The notes under the pieces were generated by a model. The model saw only the letters and a list, made by a program, of their open reading frames with translations, searched no databases and was not told the origin of the DNA. A program made the translations under genes and the position numbers. A stretch of DNA of 64,000 nt from Geodermatophilus sabuli (lineage in GTDB: Bacteria > Actinomycetota > Actinomycetes > Mycobacteriales > Geodermatophilaceae): the NCBI RefSeq assembly GCF_010686765.1, contig NZ_JAAGWF010000012.1:124001-188000 (forward strand). Direction: 5' to 3'. Every line of letters begins with the position of its first letter. Positions within the stretch are counted from its first letter, which is position 1. Of this stretch, positions 1 through 10,821 are shown piece by piece.

Positions 1-735
1 CTCGCCCCCGAGGCCGAGCGCCAGGAGGCCCAGCGGGAGGAGGCCGAGCGTCGGGGAGCCCGGCGTCAGGAGGCCCGGCGGGTGGAGGCCCAGCGTCTCG
101 CCGCCCACGGCCGGGCCGCACGCCACGAGGCGTCGGTGCCTGCGGCCGCGGGCCCCACCGCCGCGCCTCAGGACGACCCGGAGGCGACGGTCCCCGGTGA
201 GGAGTCGTCTCCCGCCTGGCGGGCGGGCGCCGGCCAGCTGGTGCTGGCGACCTGGACCTGGGCCGCCCTGGAGGAGTGGCACGTCCTGGAGTGGTACACG
301 CTGCCGTTGGCGCTCGGTCTGCTGCTGGCGGCCGGTCCGCGCCTGGTGCGCGGCCGGTCGGCGCCGGCCTGGGGCCCGGGACTGTGGGTCGCCGCTGCGC
401 CGTCGGTCGCCTGGGCGGTCCTCGGGCCCGGCAGCGAGCGACCGGTCGCGGTCGTCGCCGTCTCCGGGGTGGTGCTGGCCCTGGCCGCGTGGCGGTCGGT
501 CCGCGCCCCGCTGGTGGCCGGCGCGCTCACCGCGGTCGTATTGGGCCTCGGGCTGCTCGCCCTGCAGCTGCCGGTGGCGCTGGGGGGAGCCGTCGTCGTC
601 GGCGGCGCGCTGCTCGGCGTGGGGGCGTGGCGGGAGCTGGTCGCCCGGCGGCGGCGCCGCGAGGAGGAGGCCGACCCTCAGCCCGCGCCGGACGCGGCCG
701 ACGGGTTCCGCCGCCGCCTCGCCGAGATGCGCTGA
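1..735 (+). CDS. C-terminal part of a multi-pass membrane protein (SCO7613-type C-terminal region), 5' end outside window
   Basis: The frame is open from the first base of the window, so this is the 3' part of a longer gene. A GTG at 82 is possible but is preceded by in-frame coding-like sequence. The first ~35 residues are a Glu/Arg/Ala-rich, probably coiled-coil cytoplasmic stretch. About five hydrophobic segments follow, then a basic tail rich in Arg. The pattern (aromatic-TLPLALGLL, PSVAWAVLG, R-x-PLVAGALT) resembles the C-terminal membrane region of large actinobacterial SCO7613-like proteins of unknown function. That resemblance is from memory and only moderately sure. Role unknown. It ends before a strong hairpin at 751-784 and is convergent with the suf operon. 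Confidence 0.6.
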   Translation, partial: LAPEAERQEAQREEAERRGARRQEARRVEAQRLAAHGRAARHEASVPAAAGPTAAPQDDPEATVPGEESSPAWRAGAGQLVLATWTWAALEEWHVLEWYTLPLALGLLLAAGPRLVRGRSAPAWGPGLWVAAAPSVAWAVLGPGSERPVAVVAVSGVVLALAAWRSVRAPLVAGALTAVVLGLGLLALQLPVALGGAVVVGGALLGVGAWRELVARRRRREEEADPQPAPDAADGFRRRLAEMR

Positions 736-750
736 CGCCCCCGGACGCGC

Positions 751-784
751 GACGACCCGCCTCCCGGACGGGAGACGGGTCGTC
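751..784. terminator. Hairpin terminator between convergent genes
   Basis: Arms 751-765 and 770-784 pair over 15 bp with a single mismatch around a 4-nt loop. It lies 16 bp after the stop of the upstream plus-strand gene and faces the end of the suf operon. There is no T-run, which is usual in high-GC actinobacteria. It could serve either strand. Confidence 0.6.
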
Positions 785-796
785 GTGGTGGTCCAC

Positions 797-830
797 GGCC
801 CGCCGCGAGCGTGCGAGCGGTGGGGGGCAG
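797..830. repeat. Copy of intergenic repeat core
   Basis: These 34 bases are repeated at 892-925 with one difference (G to A). The core is also recognisable at 26036-26067. It is the central part of the intergenic hairpin repeat described for 878-935, here without the full flanking arms. Confidence 0.6.
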
Positions 831-877
831 CGGCCCCCTCCCCGGGTCAGGGCCTGAGCAGGCCGGGGAGGAAGGGC

Positions 878-935
878 GGCCCTCCTGCAGGGGCCCGCCG
901 CGAGCGTGCAAGCGGTGGGGGGCAGGAGGGTCCTT
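878..935. repeat. Structured intergenic repeat (hairpin) directly after sufT
   Basis: Plus-strand arms GGCCCTCCTGC (878-888) and GCAGGAGGGTCC (922-933) pair, with a GC-rich central sequence between them. On the minus strand it follows the sufT stop by a few bases and begins AAGGACCC. The same architecture occurs at 13379-13432, 20607-20660 and 26023-26074, also right after stop codons, and in altered form at 7985-8040. It probably acts as an operon terminator or mRNA 3'-end structure. Confidence 0.6.
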
Positions 936-1322
936 CTAGACGCGGAAGCCCAGGGCGCGCAGCTGCTCCCGGCCGTCGTCGGTGATCTTGTCCGGACCCC
1001 ACGGCGGCATCCAGACCCAGTTGATCCGGATGTCGTCGACCAGCCCGGGGCCGGGGCCGCCGGTGAGGGCCTGACGGGCCTGGTCCTCGATCACGTCGGT
1101 CAGCGGGCAGGCCGCCGACGTCAGCGTCATGTCGATGATCGCGACGTTGGACTCGTCGACGTCGAGGCCGTAGACGAGGCCCAGGTCGACGACGTTGACG
1201 CCGAGCTCGGGGTCGACGACGTCGCGCATGGCCTCCTCGAGGTCCTCCAGCAGCGCCGACTTGTAGGCCGGCAGCTCGACGGGAGCGTCGCCGGTGGTCA
1301 CGTTCTCGGTGGTCTCGCTCAT
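936..1322 (-). CDS. sufT: SufT / MIP18-family (DUF59) Fe-S assembly factor
   Basis: A 128-residue MIP18-family protein, normal length for actinobacterial SufT. It has the family core EEAMRDVVDPELGVNVVDLG, then MTLTSAACPLTD with the conserved cysteine, and PPWGPDKIT near the end. Family members help mature or deliver Fe-S clusters. I chose the ATG at 1322 because it overlaps the sufU stop (ATGA); the longer open frame upstream is sufU in another frame. It is the last gene of the suf operon and is followed at once by a hairpin repeat. Function as an assembly accessory is known for the family; the specific clients are unknown. Confidence 0.9.
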   Translation of the reverse strand: MSETTENVTTGDAPVELPAYKSALLEDLEEAMRDVVDPELGVNVVDLGLVYGLDVDESNVAIIDMTLTSAACPLTDVIEDQARQALTGGPGPGLVDDIRINWVWMPPWGPDKITDDGREQLRALGFRV

Positions 1323-1798
1323 GCCTGGCCTCCGGATGGGGTGGCGGGGTGGGTGACCGACAGGGCTCGGGCGGAGGCGTCCTTCAACGCCATCCAGCTC
1401 ATCAGCGCGCACTTGATCCGCGCCGGGTACTTGGACACCCCCGCGAACGCGACGGCGTCCTCCAGCTCGTCCTCGAGCTCCTCGGCGACGGCGGCATCGC
1501 CCTTGCTCTGCATCAGCGTCATGAAGTGCTCACCGGTCGCCAGCGCCTCCGGCACCGACTTCCCGATGACCAACTCGTACATCGCCGAGACCGACGCCTG
1601 GCTGATCGAGCAGCCCATGCCCTCGTACGAGACGTCGGCGAGGGTGTCGCCGTCCAGGTGCACCCGCAGGGTCACCTCGTCACCGCACGTCGGGTTGACG
1701 TGGTGGACCTCGGCCTCGAACGGCTCGCGCAGACCGCGGCCGTGCGGGTTGCGGTAGTGGTCCAGGATGATCTCCTGGTACATCGACTGCAGTTGCAT
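1319..1798 (-). CDS. sufU: SufU, zinc-dependent sulfurtransferase/scaffold-like protein
   Basis: A 159-residue IscU-fold protein. Cysteines at NPTCGDEV, GMGCSISQAS and RIKCALMSW match the three conserved SufU positions. The insertion between the second and third Cys, typical of SufU rather than IscU, is present. In Gram-positive bacteria SufU accepts sulfur from the SufS cysteine persulfide using a bound zinc. Start is the ATG at 1798 (MQLQSMYQEII), typical for the family; the upstream 15 codons overlap sufS. It lies 14 bp after sufS and its stop overlaps the start of sufT. Confidence 0.93.
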   Translation of the reverse strand: MQLQSMYQEIILDHYRNPHGRGLREPFEAEVHHVNPTCGDEVTLRVHLDGDTLADVSYEGMGCSISQASVSAMYELVIGKSVPEALATGEHFMTLMQSKGDAAVAEELEDELEDAVAFAGVSKYPARIKCALMSWMALKDASARALSVTHPATPSGGQA

Positions 1799-1811
1799 CA
1801 GCGGATCGCCC

Positions 1812-3950
<2,139 letters not shown>

Positions 3951-4319
3951 TCAGTTGCTGGCCATGTCGTCGGTCCGCAGGGCGGGGACGGCGGCGTCGG
4001 ACTCGGTGTCGACGTACACGTCCTCTCCCTCCACGCGGACCGCGTAGACGGACACCGGCTCGGTGGCCGGCAGGTTGGTGGGCTCGCCGGTGCGCAGGTC
4101 GAAGCACGACCCGTGCAGCCAGCACTCGATGGTCGGGGCGCCGTCGAGCTCCTCGACGTCCCCCTCGGACAGCGGGACCTCGGCGTGCGAGCAGAGGTCC
4201 TCGACCGCGTAGACCCGGCCCGCGAAGCGGACGACGGCCACGTCCACGTCGGCGAGCTCGACGCGCAGCGCGCCGGGCTCCGCGACGTCGGACAGGGCGC
4301 AGACCCGCTCGAAGCTCAC
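3951..4319 (-). CDS. Rieske [2Fe-2S] ferredoxin of the suf operon
   Basis: A 122-residue non-heme-oxygenase-type Rieske ferredoxin. The cluster ligands are visible: C43-S-H45 (DLCSHAEVPLS) and C66-x2-H69 (ECWLHGSCFDLRTG). Such genes sit between sufD and sufC across actinobacteria and are thought to supply electrons or hold a cluster during Suf assembly, though the exact role is unsettled. The GTG start at 4319 overlaps the sufD stop (GTGA). The stop lies 10 bp before sufC. Confidence 0.92.
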   Translation of the reverse strand: MSFERVCALSDVAEPGALRVELADVDVAVVRFAGRVYAVEDLCSHAEVPLSEGDVEELDGAPTIECWLHGSCFDLRTGEPTNLPATEPVSVYAVRVEGEDVYVDTESDAAVPALRTDDMASN

Positions 4320-5608
4320 GCCGGCTCCACGGGCTGGTCGTCCAGGCCGGGCAGCCCGCCGAGGCGGGCCTCGATGCTGCCCATCAGGCGGTCCTGTAGC
4401 TCCGGGATCCCGATGTGCTGGACGACGTCGGCGAAGAAGCCGCGCACGACCAGCCGGCGGGCGGTCTCGGCGTCGATCCCCCGCGAGCAGAGGTAGAACA
4501 GCTGCTCGTCGTCGAACCGGCCGGTGGCGCTGGCGTGGCCCGCACCGACGATCTCGCCGGTCTCGATCTCCAGGTTGGGCACCGAGTCGGCGCGGGCGCC
4601 GTCGGTGAGCACCAGGTTGCGGTTGAGCTCGTAGGTGCTGGTGCCGGTGGCCGTGGGGCGGATCCGGACGTCGCCGATCCACACCGTGTGCGCGTCCTCG
4701 CCCTGCAGCGCGCCCTTGTAGAGCACGTTGCTGGTGCAGTTGGGCACCGCGTGGTCGACCCAGAGCCGGTGCTCCTGGTGCTGGGTCTCGTCGGCGAAGT
4801 AGACGCCGAACAGCTCCGCCGTCCCACCGGGGCCGGCGTACTGCACGTTGCTGACCAGCCGGACGAGGTCGCCGCCGAGGGTGACGACGACCTGCCTGAA
4901 GGTGGCGTCCCGGCCGACGACGGCGTCGAACTGGCCGCCGTGCACGCTGCCGCGGGCCCACTCCTGGGCGGCGACGAGGGTGACCTGCGCGCCGTCCCCG
5001 ACGAGGACGGCGACACCGCCGGAGTACCGGGCCAAGCCCGCGTGGTCCAGGACGACGGTCGCCTCGGCGAACGCGCCGACCTCGACGACGAGCTGGCCCC
5101 AGACGACCTCCTCGGCGCCGGTGCCCGACAGGCGCAGCGTCACCGGGCGGTCCAGCCGGGCCTCGGCCGGCACCCGGACGACGGCGGCGCCGCCGCTGCG
5201 CGCCCGGGTCAGCGCGGCGAGCCGGTCGACCGGCTCGGGCAGGCCCTTGAGCAGCGGGTCGTCGGCCTCGACGCTGGTCAGCTCGACACCGTCGGGGAGG
5301 TCGGTGTCCCACTGCAGGTGTGCGTCGCTCGGGGCGCCGTCCAGCAGGGGGCGGATGCGGCGCATCGGCGTGAAGCGCCACTCCTCCTCCCGGCCGGTGG
5401 GCGCACCGAAGGCCTCGGGGTCGGTCGAGGTGAACCGCTCGGCCGGGGAGCCGGTCGGCGCCGGACCGCCGTGCGAGTGGGCGCCGGGCGTGGCCTCCCC
5501 GGCGGTGCCGGTACCGGCGGCCGGGGTGGTCGGCGGGCCGGCCTGGGTTCCCACGCCGGGAGCGAACAGCTCCCCGGCGAGGGTGGTGGTCGTGTTCTCT
5601 GCCGACAT
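4316..5608 (-). CDS. sufD: SufD, scaffold subunit of the SufBCD complex
   Basis: A 430-residue SufB/SufD-family protein with the right-handed beta-helix core and the C-terminal helical end (EQLFYLCSRGIDAETARRL). The N-terminal ~50 residues are low-complexity Gly/Thr/Pro, longer than usual. The ATG at 5608 overlaps the sufB stop (ATGA), and its own stop overlaps the Rieske GTG. With SufB and SufC it forms the cytosolic scaffold on which Fe-S clusters are built. SufD ligand residues were not checked individually. Confidence 0.95.
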   Translation of the reverse strand: MSAENTTTTLAGELFAPGVGTQAGPPTTPAAGTGTAGEATPGAHSHGGPAPTGSPAERFTSTDPEAFGAPTGREEEWRFTPMRRIRPLLDGAPSDAHLQWDTDLPDGVELTSVEADDPLLKGLPEPVDRLAALTRARSGGAAVVRVPAEARLDRPVTLRLSGTGAEEVVWGQLVVEVGAFAEATVVLDHAGLARYSGGVAVLVGDGAQVTLVAAQEWARGSVHGGQFDAVVGRDATFRQVVVTLGGDLVRLVSNVQYAGPGGTAELFGVYFADETQHQEHRLWVDHAVPNCTSNVLYKGALQGEDAHTVWIGDVRIRPTATGTSTYELNRNLVLTDGARADSVPNLEIETGEIVGAGHASATGRFDDEQLFYLCSRGIDAETARRLVVRGFFADVVQHIGIPELQDRLMGSIEARLGGLPGLDDQPVEPA

Positions 5609-7050
5609 CAGCCGACGGCACCTTCCATCTGCAGCTCGATCAGGCGGTTCAGCTCCAGGGCGTACTCCATCGGCAGCTCGCGGGCGATCGGCTCCACGAA
5701 GCCCCGCACGACCATGGCCATCGCCTCGTCCTCGGACATCCCGCGGCTCATCAGGTAGAACAGCTGGTCGTCGCTGACCCGGGAGACGGTCGCCTCGTGA
5801 CCCATGGAGACGTCGTCCTCGCGGACGTCGACGTAGGGGTAGGTGTCCGACCGGCTGATCGTGTCGACCAGCAGCGCGTCGCACTTCACCGTCGACCTCG
5901 ACCCGTGCGCGCCCTCGTCGATCTGGACCAGGCCGCGGTAGGACGTGCGGCCGCCGCCGCGGGCCACCGACTTCGACACGATCGTCGAGGAGGTGTTCGG
6001 CGCGGCGTGCACCATCTTGGCGCCGGCGTCCTGGTGCTGCCCCTCGCCGGCGAAGGCGATGGAGAGCACCTCGCCCTTGGCGTGCTCACCGGTCATCCAC
6101 ACGGCCGGGTACTTCATCGTGACCTTGGAGCCGATGTTGCCGTCGACCCACTCCATGGTCGCGCCCTCGTGCGCCACGGCGCGCTTGGTGACCAGGTTGT
6201 AGACGTTGTTCGACCAGTTCTGGATGGTCGTGTACCGGCAGCGCGCGTTCTTCTTGACGATGATCTCGACGACCGCCGAGTGCAGCGAGTCGGACTTGTA
6301 GATCGGCGCGGTGCAGCCCTCGACGTAGTGCACGTAGGCGCCCTCGTCGATGATCATGAGCGTCCGCTCGAACTGGCCCATGTTCTCGGTGTTGATCCGG
6401 AAGTAGGCCTGCAGCGGGATCTCGACGTTGACGCCCGGCGGCACGTAGATGAACGAGCCACCGGACCACACCGCGGTGTTCAGCGCGGCGAACTTGTTGT
6501 CGCCGGCCGGGATGACCGAGCCGAAGTACTCGCGGAACAGGTCCTCGTGCTCGCGCAGCGCCGTGTCGGTGTCGAGGAACAGGACGCCCTGCTCCTCGAG
6601 GTCCTCACGGATCTTGTGGTAGACGACCTCGGACTCGTACTGGGCGGCGACACCGGCGATCAGCCGCTGCTTCTCGGCCTCCGGGATGCCCAGCCGGTCG
6701 TAGGTCGTGCGGATCTCCTCGGGGAGCTCCTCCCACGAGGCGGCCTGGGCCTCGGTGGACTTCACGAAGTACTTGATGTTCTGGAAGTCGATCCCGGACA
6801 GGTCCGAGCCCCAGTCGGGCATCGGCTTGCGGCCGAACAGCTTGAGGGCCTTGAGCCGGCGCTCGAGCATCCACTCGGGCTCGTTCTTACGGCGCGAGAT
6901 GTCCCGGACGACGTCCTCGTCGATCCCGCGACGGGCAGAGGCACCGGCGACGTCGGCGTCAGCCCAGCCGTACTGGTAGCGGCCGAGCTGGTCGATCTGC
7001 TCGTCCTGCGTCAGCGGCGTACTGGTCACCGGCTGCTGGGTGCTGGTCAT
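5608..7050 (-). CDS. sufB: SufB, Fe-S cluster scaffold protein
   Basis: A 480-residue SufB, full length for the family. It contains the SufB N-terminal region ([16 protein letters not shown]), the conserved [18 protein letters not shown] segment, [20 protein letters not shown] and the C-terminal [19 protein letters not shown]. It is the core scaffold receiving sulfur from SufS/SufU. No intein interrupts it, unlike SufB in some mycobacteria. The ATG at 7050 overlaps the sufR stop in ATGA, so regulator and structural genes are co-translated. Confidence 0.97.
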   Translation of the reverse strand: MTSTQQPVTSTPLTQDEQIDQLGRYQYGWADADVAGASARRGIDEDVVRDISRRKNEPEWMLERRLKALKLFGRKPMPDWGSDLSGIDFQNIKYFVKSTEAQAASWEELPEEIRTTYDRLGIPEAEKQRLIAGVAAQYESEVVYHKIREDLEEQGVLFLDTDTALREHEDLFREYFGSVIPAGDNKFAALNTAVWSGGSFIYVPPGVNVEIPLQAYFRINTENMGQFERTLMIIDEGAYVHYVEGCTAPIYKSDSLHSAVVEIIVKKNARCRYTTIQNWSNNVYNLVTKRAVAHEGATMEWVDGNIGSKVTMKYPAVWMTGEHAKGEVLSIAFAGEGQHQDAGAKMVHAAPNTSSTIVSKSVARGGGRTSYRGLVQIDEGAHGSRSTVKCDALLVDTISRSDTYPYVDVREDDVSMGHEATVSRVSDDQLFYLMSRGMSEDEAMAMVVRGFVEPIARELPMEYALELNRLIELQMEGAVG

Positions 7051-7895
7051 ACGGGCGTCCTCTCCCGGTCGAACGTGAGGGTGGGGCTGGTGGACGGCGC
7101 GGTGCGCGGCCCGGCGGAGAGCCGGTGCGCTGCTCGCTCACCTGGTACAGGGCGCACAGGGGACGATCTGTTCCCCGCGCGGATGTGAGTCGGGCCCTCG
7201 GCCCGCAGCGGGCCGGGGATGTGCGTGGTGCAGATCCCGTCGCCGTGCGCGATGGTCGCCAGCCGCTGGACGTGCGTGCCCACCAGCCGGCCGATCACCG
7301 CGGTCTCTGCCTCGCACAGCTGCGGGAACTCCGCCGCCACGTGTGCCACCGGGCAGTTGTGCTGGCAGAGCTGCCCGCCGCTGGAGATCGCCGAGGCCGA
7401 GGCAGCGTAGCCCTCGGCCGTGAGCGCGGCGGCGAGCACCTGCGCCCGGTCGACGGCGCCACTGCCGGCGGCCTGCTCCACCGCCGTCGAGCACCGCTGC
7501 TCGAGGCCGGCGAGCTGGGCCTCGGCGACGGCACGGACGGCGTCCGGGCCGCCCTGGGCGGCGACGTAGCGCAGCGCGGTCAGCGCGAGGTCGTCGTAGG
7601 CGTGCGGGAACGCCGAGCGCCCCGCGTCGGTGAGGTGGAACAGCCGCGCCGGGCGGCCGCGTCCGCGGGGGGCCGCGCCGCCACCGGACCGCTCCTCGGC
7701 CCGGCCGGTGGCCACCAGCGCGTCGAGGTGCCGGCGGACGGCGGTCGAGGAGACGCCGAGCCGGGCGGCGAGCTCGCTCGCCGTCAGCGGCCCGTGCTCC
7801 AGCAGCAGCGCGGTGACGCGGTGCCGGGTGCGACCGTCGTCGGCACCGGCCGACGCGCGGGCAGCAGGCGGGGCACCTGCCGATTCGCTTTCCAC
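7047..7895 (-). CDS. sufR: SufR-type Fe-S-sensing transcriptional repressor
   Basis: A 282-residue winged-helix regulator. The HTH lies around residues 26-75 ([24 protein letters not shown]). The C-terminal sensor has cysteines at 177, 181, 194 and 222 (CQHNC, QLCEAE, ICTTH), the SufR arrangement for a [4Fe-4S] or [2Fe-2S] cluster. SufR proteins repress suf genes when clusters are sufficient. The GTG at 7895 directly follows a palindrome (7896-7907), so the message may be leaderless. The C-terminal ~45 residues after the last Cys are a basic, Pro/Ser-rich extension that ends inside the sufB start. Confidence 0.88.
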   Translation of the reverse strand: MESESAGAPPAARASAGADDGRTRHRVTALLLEHGPLTASELAARLGVSSTAVRRHLDALVATGRAEERSGGGAAPRGRGRPARLFHLTDAGRSAFPHAYDDLALTALRYVAAQGGPDAVRAVAEAQLAGLEQRCSTAVEQAAGSGAVDRAQVLAAALTAEGYAASASAISSGGQLCQHNCPVAHVAAEFPQLCEAETAVIGRLVGTHVQRLATIAHGDGICTTHIPGPLRAEGPTHIRAGNRSSPVRPVPGERAAHRLSAGPRTAPSTSPTLTFDRERTPV

Positions 7896-7907
7896 AACAC
7901 GAGTGTT
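7896..7907. promoter_or_regulatory. Candidate SufR operator overlapping the suf promoter
   Basis: AACAC-GA-GTGTT is a perfect inverted repeat directly upstream of the sufR GTG. Read on the minus strand the region gives ACACT-N5-TGTGG, close to an ACACT-N5-TGTGA type of SufR site that I recall from actinobacteria. A possible -35 TTGCGC (7929-7924) and -10 TAACAC (7908-7903) would place the operator over the core promoter, fitting repression. No experimental support here. Confidence 0.45.
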
Positions 7908-7984
7908 ACCTATTTCGGGCGACGCGCAACCAAGCCCGTCCTAACTCCCGCGGCACGGCCCCAGAGGTGTGACCAGCACCACGG

Positions 7985-8040
7985 GGCTCGCCCGCCGGGG
8001 CCAGCCGGGAGCCTGCGGGCGGTGGGGGGCGGGCGGGTCC
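7985..8040. repeat. Divergent copy of the structured intergenic repeat
   Basis: Arms GGCTCGCCCGCC (from 7985) and GGCGGGCGGGTCC (8028-8040) pair around a GC-rich centre containing GCGGGCGGTGGGGGG. This is the same layout as the post-stop repeats, but it lies between divergent sufR and ctaA. It ends a few bases before the putative ctaA -10 element. Confidence 0.45.
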
Positions 8041-8046
8041 GGTGAC

Positions 8047-8059
8047 TAGCATCGGGACG
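8047..8059 (+). promoter_or_regulatory. Putative leaderless promoter of ctaA
   Basis: TAGCAT at 8047-8052 matches the TANNNT actinobacterial -10 pattern. It ends six bases before the GTG at 8059, the spacing expected when transcription starts on the first base of the start codon. No clear Shine-Dalgarno precedes the GTG, which agrees. No convincing -35 element seen. Confidence 0.4.
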
Positions 8060-8970
8060 TGCCGGTCTCTCCTGCCGCCGTCTCGCGGATCACCCTCGCC
8101 AACGCGGTCGCCAACGGCGCGATCGTCGTCACCGGCGGAGCCGTGCGCCTGACCGGTTCGGGACTGGGTTGCCCCACCTGGCCGCGGTGCACCGACGAGA
8201 GCTTCGTGGCCACGCCGGAGCTGGCCGGGCACGGGGCGATCGAGTTCGGCAACCGGCTGCTCACCTTCGTGCTGGCCGCCGTCGCGGTCGCCACCGTGGT
8301 CGCCGTGTTCCGCTCCACCCGGCGCGACCTGCGCGCGCTGGCCGTCCTCGCCTTCCTCGGCATCCCCGCGCAGGCGCTCCTCGGTGGGGTCACCGTCCTC
8401 ACCGGCCTCAACCCGTGGACGGTCGCCGCGCACTTCCTCGTCTCGTCGGCCCTCGTCGCGGTCACGACCGTGCTGTGGCTCCGGTCGCGGGAGGCGGGGG
8501 TCGGCCACCCACTGGTCCGCCGTCCCTTCGCGCTGCTCGTGACGGGGATCGCGGTGGCGACCGCCGCCGTCCTGGTGCTCGGCACGGTGGTGACGGGCAG
8601 CGGTCCGCACAGCGGCGACCCGGGGGCCGGCCGTACCGGGTTCGACCCCGAGCTGGTCAGCCAGCTGCACGCCGACTCGGTGTTCCTGCTGCTCGGGTTG
8701 ACCGTCGCCCTGCTGGTGGCGCTGCACGCCACCGACACCCCCGGGCGCATGCGCCGGGCCGCGCGCGACCTGCTGCTGGTGCAGCTGGCCCAGGGCGTGG
8801 TCGGCTACGTCCAGTACTTCACGGACCTGCCGGTGGCCCTCGTGCTGGTGCACATGCTCGGCGCGGTCCTGGTCACCGCGTTCACGGCCCGGCTGGTCTG
8901 GTCGGTCCGCGGCCCGTCGTCCGAGCTGCCGCTGGACAGCGCGACCGTCCCGGTCCCCGCCACCCGCTGA
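8059..8970 (+). CDS. ctaA: Heme A synthase CtaA (Cox15 family)
   Basis: A 303-residue, roughly eight-helix membrane protein. GSGLGCPTWPRC in the first external loop and IEFGNRLLTF are the actinobacterial CtaA signatures. Later helices carry AHFLVS, SQLHADSVF and LVHMLGAV, whose histidines are likely heme ligands. It oxidises heme O to heme A in the membrane for aa3-type cytochrome oxidase, using the product of CtaB encoded nearby on the other strand. It is convergent with the methyltransferase gene and nearly touches it. Confidence 0.93.
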   Translation: MPVSPAAVSRITLANAVANGAIVVTGGAVRLTGSGLGCPTWPRCTDESFVATPELAGHGAIEFGNRLLTFVLAAVAVATVVAVFRSTRRDLRALAVLAFLGIPAQALLGGVTVLTGLNPWTVAAHFLVSSALVAVTTVLWLRSREAGVGHPLVRRPFALLVTGIAVATAAVLVLGTVVTGSGPHSGDPGAGRTGFDPELVSQLHADSVFLLLGLTVALLVALHATDTPGRMRRAARDLLLVQLAQGVVGYVQYFTDLPVALVLVHMLGAVLVTAFTARLVWSVRGPSSELPLDSATVPVPATR

Positions 8971-8974
8971 CCCC

Positions 8975-9811
8975 TCACCGGTTGGCGCTGACGACGGCCG
9001 TCTCGAACGGGAAGACGACCCCGTCGTCGTCGGTGTGCGGAGTCAGTGCCGCGCCGAGGTCGGCCACGAGCGCTCCTGCGGCGGATCGGTCGAGCCGACC
9101 GACGACGTCCCCCAGCGGCGAGCTCGCCGTCTCACCGCGGAGCAGGGCCTCTGCCGAGGGGACCCGGACGGTCGACACGACGATCCGGGCGTGCACCCGG
9201 GTGAAGCCCGCCCCGGCGACCAGGGCGTGGAGGCGGTCTAGCTCCCCGAGGGCGTAGGGCGAGGCGACCACCACCGCTGCCGCCTGCCCGAGGTGGCGGG
9301 CCAGGACGTCGACGAGCAGGCGGTACCCGGGTTGGTGGGAGAGGCTGCGGCAGGTGGACACGCCGAGCCGTCCGCCCGGCACGCCGACCCGGTGGAACTC
9401 GGCCAGCGCCGCGGCCGGATCGGGGAAGAACTGCAGGCCCTGCTGGCAGAAGACCACGTCGGCCGTGCCGTCGGGCAGGGGCAGCGCGTCGGCGGCACCC
9501 ACCTCGTAGCGGATCTCCGGGACGGTCCCCGCACTGACCCGGCGGGCCACCGCCAGCATCGCCGGGTTGAGGTCCACGCCGGTGATCGCACCGGCCGAGC
9601 CCACCACGCGGGCCGCCGTGCGGGCGACGATGCCGGTACCGCACGCGACGTCGACGACCCGCTGCCCGCGTCGCGGACCGGCGGCGGCCACGAGGTCCTC
9701 GGCCCAGGGAGCGAGCAACGCGGGGACGAGGGTCTCCTCGTAGGCGGTGGCGCCGGCCTCGTCCACCTGCCAGCCGGCGTCGGAGGAGCGGGCTCCAGCT
9801 GCCTCGGTCAT
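8975..9811 (-). CDS. Class I SAM-dependent methyltransferase (UbiE/Methyltransf_11-like)
   Basis: A 278-residue soluble protein. Motif I is VVDVACGTGIVAR (about residues 52-64), followed by the acidic ITGVDLNPAMLAVARR and DVVFCQQGLQFFPDP, as in small-molecule methyltransferases of the UbiE type. Substrate cannot be told. It sits between ctaA and ctaB, on the same strand as ctaB and 90 bp from it. A link to heme or quinone metabolism is only suggested by position. Confidence 0.75.
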   Translation of the reverse strand: MTEAAGARSSDAGWQVDEAGATAYEETLVPALLAPWAEDLVAAAGPRRGQRVVDVACGTGIVARTAARVVGSAGAITGVDLNPAMLAVARRVSAGTVPEIRYEVGAADALPLPDGTADVVFCQQGLQFFPDPAAALAEFHRVGVPGGRLGVSTCRSLSHQPGYRLLVDVLARHLGQAAAVVVASPYALGELDRLHALVAGAGFTRVHARIVVSTVRVPSAEALLRGETASSPLGDVVGRLDRSAAGALVADLGAALTPHTDDDGVVFPFETAVVSANR

Positions 9812-9900
9812 CGGAGGTCACCTCCGGGTGGTGCCGTCCGAGGTGGACGCCGTCGATCCTCCTCCGGGCGGGGTCGTCCCGGAACGGGGTCCGCCGCCGG

Positions 9901-10821
9901 CTACACCAGGACGTCGACGATGATCGCGACCGACAGCAGGGCCATGTAGCTGATCGAGGTGTGGAACAGCTGCATCGGCCGGGTCGGGGCGCCCGAGCGG
10001 ATCCGGCCCAGCAGCCGGTGCGCCTCGACGACGAACCAGAGGCCGAGCGCGGCCGCGGCGGCGGTGTAGATCCAGCCGATGCCGTACCCGTCGGCGACCG
10101 GCCACAGCAGCAGCGAGACGGCGACGGTCAGCCAGGTCCACGCGACGGTCTGCCGGCCCACCGACAGGGGGGTGGCCACGACCGGCAGCATCGGGACGTC
10201 GGCCCGCGCGTAGTCGGCCCGGAAGCGCATCGCCAGCGCCCAGAAGTGCGGCATCTGCCAGCAGAAGACGACGCCGAAGAAGACCACCGCCGGCCAGGCC
10301 AGCGAGCCGGTCACCGCGGCCCAGCCGATCAGCACCGGTGCGGCACCGGGCACGCCGCCGAACTCCGTGCTGCGCCGGGTGTAGCGCTTGAACACCATCG
10401 TGTAGAGCACGGCGTAGTAGAAGATCGCGGCGGCGGCCAGGCCCGCGGCGAGCAGCGTCGTCGTCGCGGCGAGCAGGGTGACCGACACGACGGTGAGGAC
10501 GATCCCGAAGACCAGGGCGCCCCGGGGGCTGACCACCCCCATAGGCAGCGGCCGGCGCTCGGTGCGGTGCATCAGCCGGTCGATGTCGCGGTCGTACCAG
10601 CAGTTGACGACGTTGGCCGCGCCCGCGGCGAGGGTGCCGCCGACCATGGTGGCGGTGAGCAGCCGCCAGGAGGGCCAGCCGCCGGCGGCCAGCAGCATCG
10701 CCGGCAGGGTGGTGATCAGCAGCAGCTCGATGATCCGCGGCTTGGTCAGGGCCACGTAGGCGCGGACCGTGGCGGTCAGGCGACGGGCCTGGACGGCCGG
10801 GCGCTCGGACAGCGCCGTCAC
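9901..10821 (-). CDS. ctaB: Protoheme IX farnesyltransferase (heme O synthase) CtaB
   Basis: A 306-residue UbiA-superfamily membrane prenyltransferase that adds farnesyl to heme b. The first Asp-rich motif is NCWYDRDIDRLMHRT and the second loop is YTRRSTEFGGVPGA. The segment CWQMPHFWALAMRF is diagnostic of CtaB/CyoE. About eight to nine transmembrane helices. I chose the GTG at 10821, which gives the normal N-terminus (VTALSERPAVQARR before YVALTKPRIIELLLIT). The longer open frame upstream is not protein-like. It is divergent from tkt. Confidence 0.93.
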   Translation of the reverse strand: MTALSERPAVQARRLTATVRAYVALTKPRIIELLLITTLPAMLLAAGGWPSWRLLTATMVGGTLAAGAANVVNCWYDRDIDRLMHRTERRPLPMGVVSPRGALVFGIVLTVVSVTLLAATTTLLAAGLAAAAIFYYAVLYTMVFKRYTRRSTEFGGVPGAAPVLIGWAAVTGSLAWPAVVFFGVVFCWQMPHFWALAMRFRADYARADVPMLPVVATPLSVGRQTVAWTWLTVAVSLLLWPVADGYGIGWIYTAAAAALGLWFVVEAHRLLGRIRSGAPTRPMQLFHTSISYMALLSVAIIVDVLV

